Shown: in pieces, positions 18,501 to 24,009 of the stretch
How the letters are laid out: each line of letters begins with the position of its first letter
Position numbering within the stretch: position 1 is the first letter of the stretch
NCBI GenBank assembly: GCA_016748015.1
Contig: JAAOMT010000240.1
Location: forward strand, 1-24,009
DNA from: Geosiphon pyriformis
Lineage: Eukaryota; Glomeromycota; Glomeromycetes; Archaeosporales; Geosiphonaceae
Direction: 5' to 3'
DNA: 24,009 nt
Notes under the pieces: model-generated
The model's input: the letters and a program-made list of their open reading frames with translations, nothing else
What the model was told of the DNA's origin: nothing
The model's database searches: none
Program-made: the position numbers and the translations under genes

Positions 18501-20223
18501 ATTCATATGGTTTAGGGATCATCGAAACCCAAGCTTCCCTTTAAGGACTAGGCACAGACTTATGAGACAGACAAGAATTCAGAAGCACCAAGAGCATATC
18601 CAGAACAGACCTATCACTATGCATCCACAGCTCATTTGAAATATCTGAAAGACCAGTAGCCTTGCCAACAGACAAATCAGAAACCACGCCAAACAATTCC
18701 AAAAACTCAATTGGCTGCATTACACCAGAAAAAGCCTCATCAAAAACGTAATCCAATGGCCAATACTGACGGTGCCACACATCAGGAACATTGGGAACCA
18801 CTCTATGCTTTCTAGTCCATCTTTTCATGATTTCATCCACTCTTGATCTCACAAGACCAGGTTCCATAACCAGCTCATCGTCCACAACTAAGTGATCCAA
18901 GACAACCTTATGGGAAGGGCACTCCAGAATGCTCCGAATAGTGTGACTCTTGTTCAGCTCAAAACTTTCCATCCTCTTATAGATTGCCGATTTGATTTGA
19001 GATTCCTCTACATGCTTTGATTCTGCCATTTTAAGTGAACAATAAGTTTTTTTGATCTTGGAAAGAGCTGACTGAACAGTATCAAAAGGTGAGCTGGAGA
19101 GAAAGAGAGACCTAACCACAAAGACGTTATCATTATCAAGAGAACTCCAGACTTCCAACAGTGAAATGAATTTGTTACGACAAATCGACTGAGAAGCTTT
19201 AACCAGCTTTGATATCAAAAGTTCTAACTTATGAAATTTGGATGATTCCTTAGTGAAGACACCATCATAGTCCTTAAACCATTTCTTCTTGAATACCTCA
19301 TTAGCTGAAAGAACCATTATCTTGTGAACAATGTCCCACATCGCATCCAAATCTGAGAATCACTGGGAGGCAATAAAATTATCAGAAAACATGGTGGCAT
19401 TAGCTGCTATAGCACCCTTGAACTTGTTCCATTTCACGTTATTAGCACCCTTAAAATTAAACTTCCAACAATTTCTATTTGTCTGTTTGCAAAGAGAGTT
19501 CAATTGTATGTCCAATAAACCACCTAAACCCAAAGACATAGAAACAGCCTGATGGTCCGTTTTGAAATGTTCACCAACATCTGTGACACTGTGGTGTACT
19601 ATCGCATTAACTAAATTTGAAGAAACTAATACGTAGTTAATTGTTTTCTTAATACTCCTAGAGTTCACCCAAGTAAGCAATTTCACAGCTGGGCTTCCTA
19701 TCAAAGAATTTGCCAGACCCAAATTAAGGCACTTCCTAAAACTTGCACATTTACGAGAACCATCTTTATTGAAATTGCCACCAAAAACAATGAAAGAAGA
19801 TTCATTGACAGCCTTCACAATGAGAGAGTTGATCTTACCAGCCTGAGAGAACCAAACTGCTGGAGAAGCACCAGCATAAAGCCCCAGAATCAACACAGAA
19901 AGTTTACCCTTGAAAAGTAATTTAACAGACAGAAGCTGACCAGGCACCTCAGAAATCTTGCACACATAACAAGCCAAAGAAACGTCCATGATAACAGCAA
20001 CACCTGCACCCAAGTGACCAGAGTCTGAACCAGAAGTGAACACTCGGACACCATCAAACTTATCTGCAATCCATGGACGAACCTTATTTCTTAATTTTGT
20101 TTCAGTAACAATAGAGACCAAATTGTTCATTTCCTTATGCCACCTAATAACGTCCTTCTGCTTAGCAGGATTGTTTATGCTTCTGACATTGCACATAGCA
20201 ACTTTCCAGACCAAACTGTTCAT
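15566..20223 (-). pseudogene. LINE copy B ORF2, 22-nt deletion and six nonsense codons
   Basis: It carries the same domains as copy A: endonuclease (GGNFN again instead of GGDFN, codon at 19774-19776), RT, RNase H (YTDGS, VELQ and SDSQ kept) and terminal finger. The RT catalytic box is FVND instead of FVDD (Asn codon 17911-17913), and the finger has Tyr for His (16073-16075). Nonsense codons: TGA 19360-19362 (from CGA), TAA 18541-18543, TGA 18499-18501 (codon 575, same as A), TAA 17528-17530, TGA 16580-16582 and TAG 16271-16273, the last five all at Trp codons. A deletion of about 22 nt near 17866 shifts the frame between RT motifs C and D. It cannot encode a working enzyme. Confidence 0.88.
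20220..20223 (-). promoter_or_regulatory. ATGA stop-start overlap of ORF1 and ORF2 in copy B
   Basis: ORF1 stop TGA (20220-20222) and ORF2 start ATG (20221-20223) share ATGA, as in copy A. The context CTCAATGA is also the same. Confidence 0.75.
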
Positions 20224-22012
20224 TGAGTAAGGGGTAAAGACACCGAGCGCGCACCTATACTATCCACTTTGGCCAAAAAGTCCAGAACCATTTCTATTAG
20301 ACACCTTATGCTGTCTTCCAGCTTAGACACTGAAGACATATCGAAAGACACCACTCCCACAACAGTCCCACCACTAGTAGACACACCTGAGCCCTCACTC
20401 ATCACTACATCCGCCCCTTGATCCTGTGATAAAGGGGTCACCAATGGCTAACATCCAGGGCTAGGCTGGGGAACCATTGGCCTGAGTGCATCCAACCTCT
20501 TAGCCAGCTTACCAACTTGCTCCGCGAGGCAGGCGAGACTGCGCTCAAGAGTGGCGAACCTATTGTTGACTTCCATCATAACCAGCAGGGATAGCTTCAT
20601 CTCCGAAGAGGAGCCATTATTTACCAAAATCTTCTGACTAGAAAGAGGGAGCAAAGAAGACCTGTGAGCAACCTTTGCCCAAGAGAGACCACCAAAAGAG
20701 ACCGGACGAGCAACTGGAGCCGAGCATTTGGCATAAATGGCCACCAGCCTGCTTTTATCTGTGTCCGAGAAAGCCCTATGCAGTGAATTACTAGAAGAAA
20801 ACTTCCTGCCAACTACACAACCCAATGACATATAACCCAACTTCTCACACTTGGCGCATTTAGCAGAAATGAGATGAGACCAGTGGAGATTGGTGTTTCT
20901 AAGTACTGGCATGGTTTCCACAGCAGCATCCAATGATTCAGCAGAGTCGAAGCAAACAACAGCACACCTGGCCCAAACATACGTAACAGAATGACAATTA
21001 ATAATGCATGTTTTCCCATTTATAGATTTAACAAAATACCAGATATTGTGAGCATTAGTCTCCATTGACAATGTGTAAAGCAGCGCCCTATGTCAATCCC
21101 TTGCATCTCATGCCTCTTTGTCTGAATTAGCCCTGGCCACATGTACAGCATTTTTTCCAATTAGAATGGACCACTCAGCTGCGACCAAATCAGCCTAATC
21201 TGGTTGCTCGAATTCTATTACTGCCTTCTGCCACAGCCCAATTAACTGCATCTTGATCGCCTTAATAACTCCAAACTCAGATAGCGCAGTACACACAGTC
21301 TTAGCCGATGTTTTAATTGGAATTTTTTTTATGACCACAGCCCAATTTGATCACCCAGATGATTTTTTGAGATTGGTGTTTACTAGGATCTTCACACTTA
21401 CAGCCTTATCAGTAGCTTTCATTAGACTCGATTCAGAAGTGAACATCGCTTTGATGATCACTGAGAATTTTGAGGGGATAGATGCCCCTCCAAAACCATT
21501 GATTCCAGAAAATAATTTCCTCACCACCACAAGCTTTTCCTGAGAAAAATTGCCAGCCACCTTATCCAAGCCAATATCTAATGCAAATAACTTCTTGACT
21601 GAAACATTGACCAAGTTTTTCAAAGAAGAGGGAGCTCAAGAGGAGCATCCGAAAGAATACTATCACCATCACTCTTCTTTGAAAAATTAATCTTTCCTAA
21701 TAGCTTGCCTAATGTCTTCTTGGTTTTGACTTTTGAACTCATGGGTGTTTGATCATGATTCCTACCAGCCAGAGCACCATCTTCACCAAAATCAAAGCTG
21801 GTTTCCTCCACCAGACACTCCTCTTCCATATCAATACTCTCAGACTCAGTAGTGTCCCCAGTTTCTGAATCCCATGAACGGCTCTCTTGGACTTTAGAAG
21901 CCACTTTTTCACCACTGGAACCATCTTCCAAAACACCATCCCTTCTCTTCTTTCTCGACAAGACCATCTCAAAACCATCACCAGAACTAGAACTCTTAGC
22001 AGCATTCTTCAT
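20220..22012 (-). pseudogene. LINE copy B ORF1, one frameshift and five nonsense codons
   Basis: The Met at 22012 (MKNAAKSS) aligns with the ORF1 start of copy A. The frame is also open upstream to an ATG at 22183. Length is 1,793 nt against 1,794 in A, the difference being a one-base deletion near 21623. Nonsense codons: TGA 21351-21353 (codon 221, same as A), TAG 21195-21197 (from CAG), TGA 21108-21110 (from TGG), TGA 21093-21095 and TAG 20448-20450 (from CAG). The zinc knuckle reads CAKCEKLGYMSLGC, so its His is now Tyr and metal binding should be lost. It would have been the RNA-binding protein of the element. Confidence 0.85.
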
Positions 22013-22190
22013 GATAGCAGTATATGGGCCAACAGTGGCCTTGTAATCGAACAGAAATGGTTTAGAGATATCGTACTGAATGGTAAAAACTTCTTTCAAA
22101 AAAAACTTTTTAGACTTTTTTTTGGGATTTGTGAATAAATGAGAGAAAGAAGTTTTTTTATTATTTCCAAGAAGTTTTTTCATAAATATT

Positions 22191-22470
22191 AAGAATATTA
22201 AACTATATATATTTATATTTATACATAATTTTATATTATTAAGTGTTTTTTTAATGTAATTTAAACCAAAATATTTAATTAAATTAATTATAAAAACTAT
22301 AATTTTTTATTTTTTAATAATAATTAAAATATTAATTATATTAAAAAAAATTATATATATTTTTTCAAATATTTAAAGAAAATAACATAATATTTATAAT
22401 AAAAACATTTAATTTTTAAACAATTAATATAAAAAATAAATTAGTTAAGAACTAGTTTTATAAAATTAAG
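22191..22470. other. AT-rich spacer between LINE copies B and C
   Basis: A/T-rich with no ORF, RNA gene or clear repeat. It separates the 5' end of copy B from the tail of copy C. Confidence 0.6.
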
Positions 22471-23757
22471 TTTTTTTTTTTATTACGCATTTAATAAGTG
22501 AAGCCCAATCACTATTTAGTACAAAGAGCCAAACTAAGAAGCTCAAACTAAATATGACTCACGTACTTTTTATATGTGGCTAGCCACTTAGGCCAGACAA
22601 AGCAACACTACACACTTATATTAACCAACACATTACCACTCAGACCAGAAAAAAAACCACATAGTCTCTGACAACCAAAGCAAACAGCAATAGACTCAGC
22701 CAGACCAAGCAACCTAACAACACTATCAGACAAAACTGAAGACACCCCATTAGCAAGCCCAGAAATAATGCTGCCATTATAAACCAAACCAGCTTTCTCC
22801 ATCTTCACTCAGTAATTAGATCTTATCAACCACACTTTAGCACGATATAATTCCACAACAAATCTTACAAAGCCAGTAATCCAAGCAACAGCCACCCTCC
22901 TATCATCGAAAACACTACATGCCTTCTTATACCATTTGTCCAACACAAACTTTTTGCAAATCAAAGCATACAGTCCAATATCGATGGAACATTGAGATAG
23001 AACCCGTAGCACAATGGAAGCAGAAAATCCAGAAACACCAGCCAAAACAGACCAATGAATAGAAGTCTCAGCCAAGATTTCTTTACGAATACCAGACTCA
23101 TGAGCACAGGTAAAAGAATGGTCAGAGAACTTCACACTACTGCATAACAAACACAACACACCAGGGTAATACTTGTTATACAACCTCTTCCTGACTGCCA
23201 CTGGCAATCTTCTGTGAACAGCTTTCATAAGATAAGTTCAAAGCACTGAGGACTTATGACTAGTAAAACCAGTGAGCATATAAGAATCAGGATGCCATAT
23301 CATCACAGTGACAATTCAGTTTATGCAAACAATCATCACATCCAAAACTACACCGAAGCCAGAACCAGCTTTCCAATGAGCACAACAAACAGAATGAAAA
23401 ATATCCCTGACAAAATAACAGACATTACCAAAGACAAAAGTACCCTTAGCAACCAAAAAGTGTTCATGCACCCCAGCCAACATGGAAAAAAGAGACCCAG
23501 AGGCAGCTTTAACAGCCAAATCAGCCTCCACATTCTCAGGAACTCCAGAATGGCCCTTTATCTTAACCCAACTCACACTAAGATCTTTATCTTTAACCAA
23601 ATTGAAAATATGACACCTTTCTATTCAGCATTGATTACGAAAATCAGGGGCAGCTAAAGACATCTCAGACACATAAGCATCAATAGCAGTCTGGCTGTCA
23701 AGATGCAACACCACAGTACTTGAAGAAGGAACACACTCCAAAGACAAAACAACGATG
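22471..23757 (-). mobile_element. LINE copy C: 5'-truncated non-LTR element, about 1.29 kb
   Basis: Poly(T) at 22471-22480 is the poly(A) tail, followed inward by the terminal motif (22492-22522) and a 3'UTR with a perfect 12-bp palindrome GTGGCTAGCCAC (22576-22587). The ORF2 C-terminus runs from 22608 up to about 23757. Similarity to A and B stops abruptly inside RNase H, just before the ECVP segment, as expected for a truncated reverse transcript. It is a different subfamily from A and B. Confidence 0.85.
22608..23757 (-). pseudogene. LINE copy C ORF2 C-terminal part (end of RNase H, terminal finger)
   Basis: It begins at IVVLSLECVP, continues through DSQTAIDAYVSEM (RNase H Asp kept) and VKIKGHSGVPENVEADLAVK, then the finger CLLCSSVKFSDHSFTC (CX2CX7HX3C intact), and ends NISV plus TAG (22608-22610). 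It stays in one frame. Breaks by comparison with relatives: TGA 23625-23627 (from TGG), TGA 23316-23318 (from TGG), TGA near 23237 and TGA 22809-22811 (both probably from CGA). No frameshift was seen. Confidence 0.82.
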
Positions 23758-24009
23758 TTACAGTTTAAGAATTTAGAAAAAAGAATCATAAAAATAATAC
23801 AAACTATTCAATCATAATATAGCACAGTAATAATCTTAGAAAGGTAATGATTAACATAGTAGCAAACACCATCTCGCGATAGTGGCAAGCACCAGTTCAC
23901 AATAGCAGCCAACACCAACTGGTGATAGCAGCAAACACCAGGTTGAAATATCAAAGAGAAAGTATTTTCTCATAGAACTACAAACATGTATAGATACAGT
24001 AGTTTTAAT
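23758..24009. other. Right-edge DNA outside LINE copy C
   Basis: Less AT-extreme than the deserts. Apart from the 23-bp tandem array I recognise nothing here. Confidence 0.5.
23856..23947. repeat. 23-bp tandem repeat, four copies
   Basis: Units 23856-23878, 23879-23901, 23902-23924 and 23925-23947 each begin ATAGYRGCMARCACCA and then diverge in the last seven bases. A fifth partial unit may start at 23948 (ATATCAAAG). The spacing is exact with no gaps. It lies about 100 bp beyond the truncated 5' end of LINE copy C. There are no CRISPR-like unique spacers. Confidence 0.85.

Larger units (their letters stand above)
15432..22181 (-). mobile_element. LINE copy B: full-length non-LTR retrotransposon, about 6.75 kb, same family as A
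   Basis: It has the same layout as copy A: 5'UTR, ORF1 (22012-20220), ORF2 (20223-15566), 3'UTR, and a tail seen on the + strand as TTATTATTATTATTATT (a TAA-type tail). A candidate 9-bp target-site duplication ATAAATATT lies at 15423-15431 and 22182-22190; the evidence is weak because the DNA is AT-rich. The flanks differ from those of A, so this is a separate insertion and not a segmental duplication. It is more decayed than A, with one frameshift in ORF1, one 22-nt deletion in ORF2 and many nonsense codons. Confidence 0.9.

Noticed and set aside
4017-22181. A and B as a segmental duplication of one locus
   Set aside because: Similarity stops at the LINE ends; 5' and 3' flanks differ (57-bp array beside A, short AT spacer beside B).

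Overview
The window is a TE-dominated, very AT-rich stretch of a fungal nuclear genome. It most resembles an arbuscular mycorrhizal fungus (Glomeromycotina, Rhizophagus/Gigaspora-like). The organism call rests on recognising the LINE proteins from memory of that group plus the extreme AT content of the spacers. No host gene could be named. The only candidate is the 3' end of an unrecognised + strand reading frame at the left edge (3-533).

Layout, left to right. Positions 1-1500: a partial unknown ORF, a 20-bp degenerate tandem array (782-905) and unexplained DNA. About 1480-3715: LINE copy L (minus strand), with 5'UTR, ORF1 and only the first codons of ORF2. 4017-10786: LINE copy A (minus), full length at about 6.77 kb. 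10865-11262: a 57-bp AT-rich minisatellite. 11263-13060: AT-rich desert holding one surprisingly long open frame and a TAA/TTA palindrome. 13063-14038: 5'-truncated LINE copy D (plus). 14191-14352: two tail-only LINE fragments in opposite orientation. 14353-15431: AT desert. 15432-22181: LINE copy B (minus), full length at about 6.75 kb, same family as A. 22471-23757: 5'-truncated LINE copy C (minus), followed by a 23-bp tandem array (23856-23947).

The LINEs have a two-ORF plan. ORF1 carries two RRM-like domains, a CCHC knuckle and C-terminal coiled coil. ORF2 carries an APE-type endonuclease, reverse transcriptase, RNase H and a C-terminal CX2CX7HX3C finger. In A and B, ORF2 starts on an ATGA stop-start overlap with ORF1. 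The 3'UTRs share a terminal motif and end in poly(A) or TAA tails.

The main signal is the mode of decay. Copy A keeps both ORFs in frame over about 6.5 kb; its only clear breaks are nonsense codons explained by C-to-T/G-to-A transitions at Trp, Gln or Arg codons. Copies A and B share two nonsense codons at identical positions, plus an endonuclease Asp-to-Asn change. This suggests descent from an already defective parent, mobilisation in trans, or a strongly site-biased mutation process. The ultra-AT-rich spacers fit the end state of such a process. I found no complete new molecular system; the candidates for follow-up are the decay pattern, the stop-start junction, the 3' tail family and the three minisatellites.
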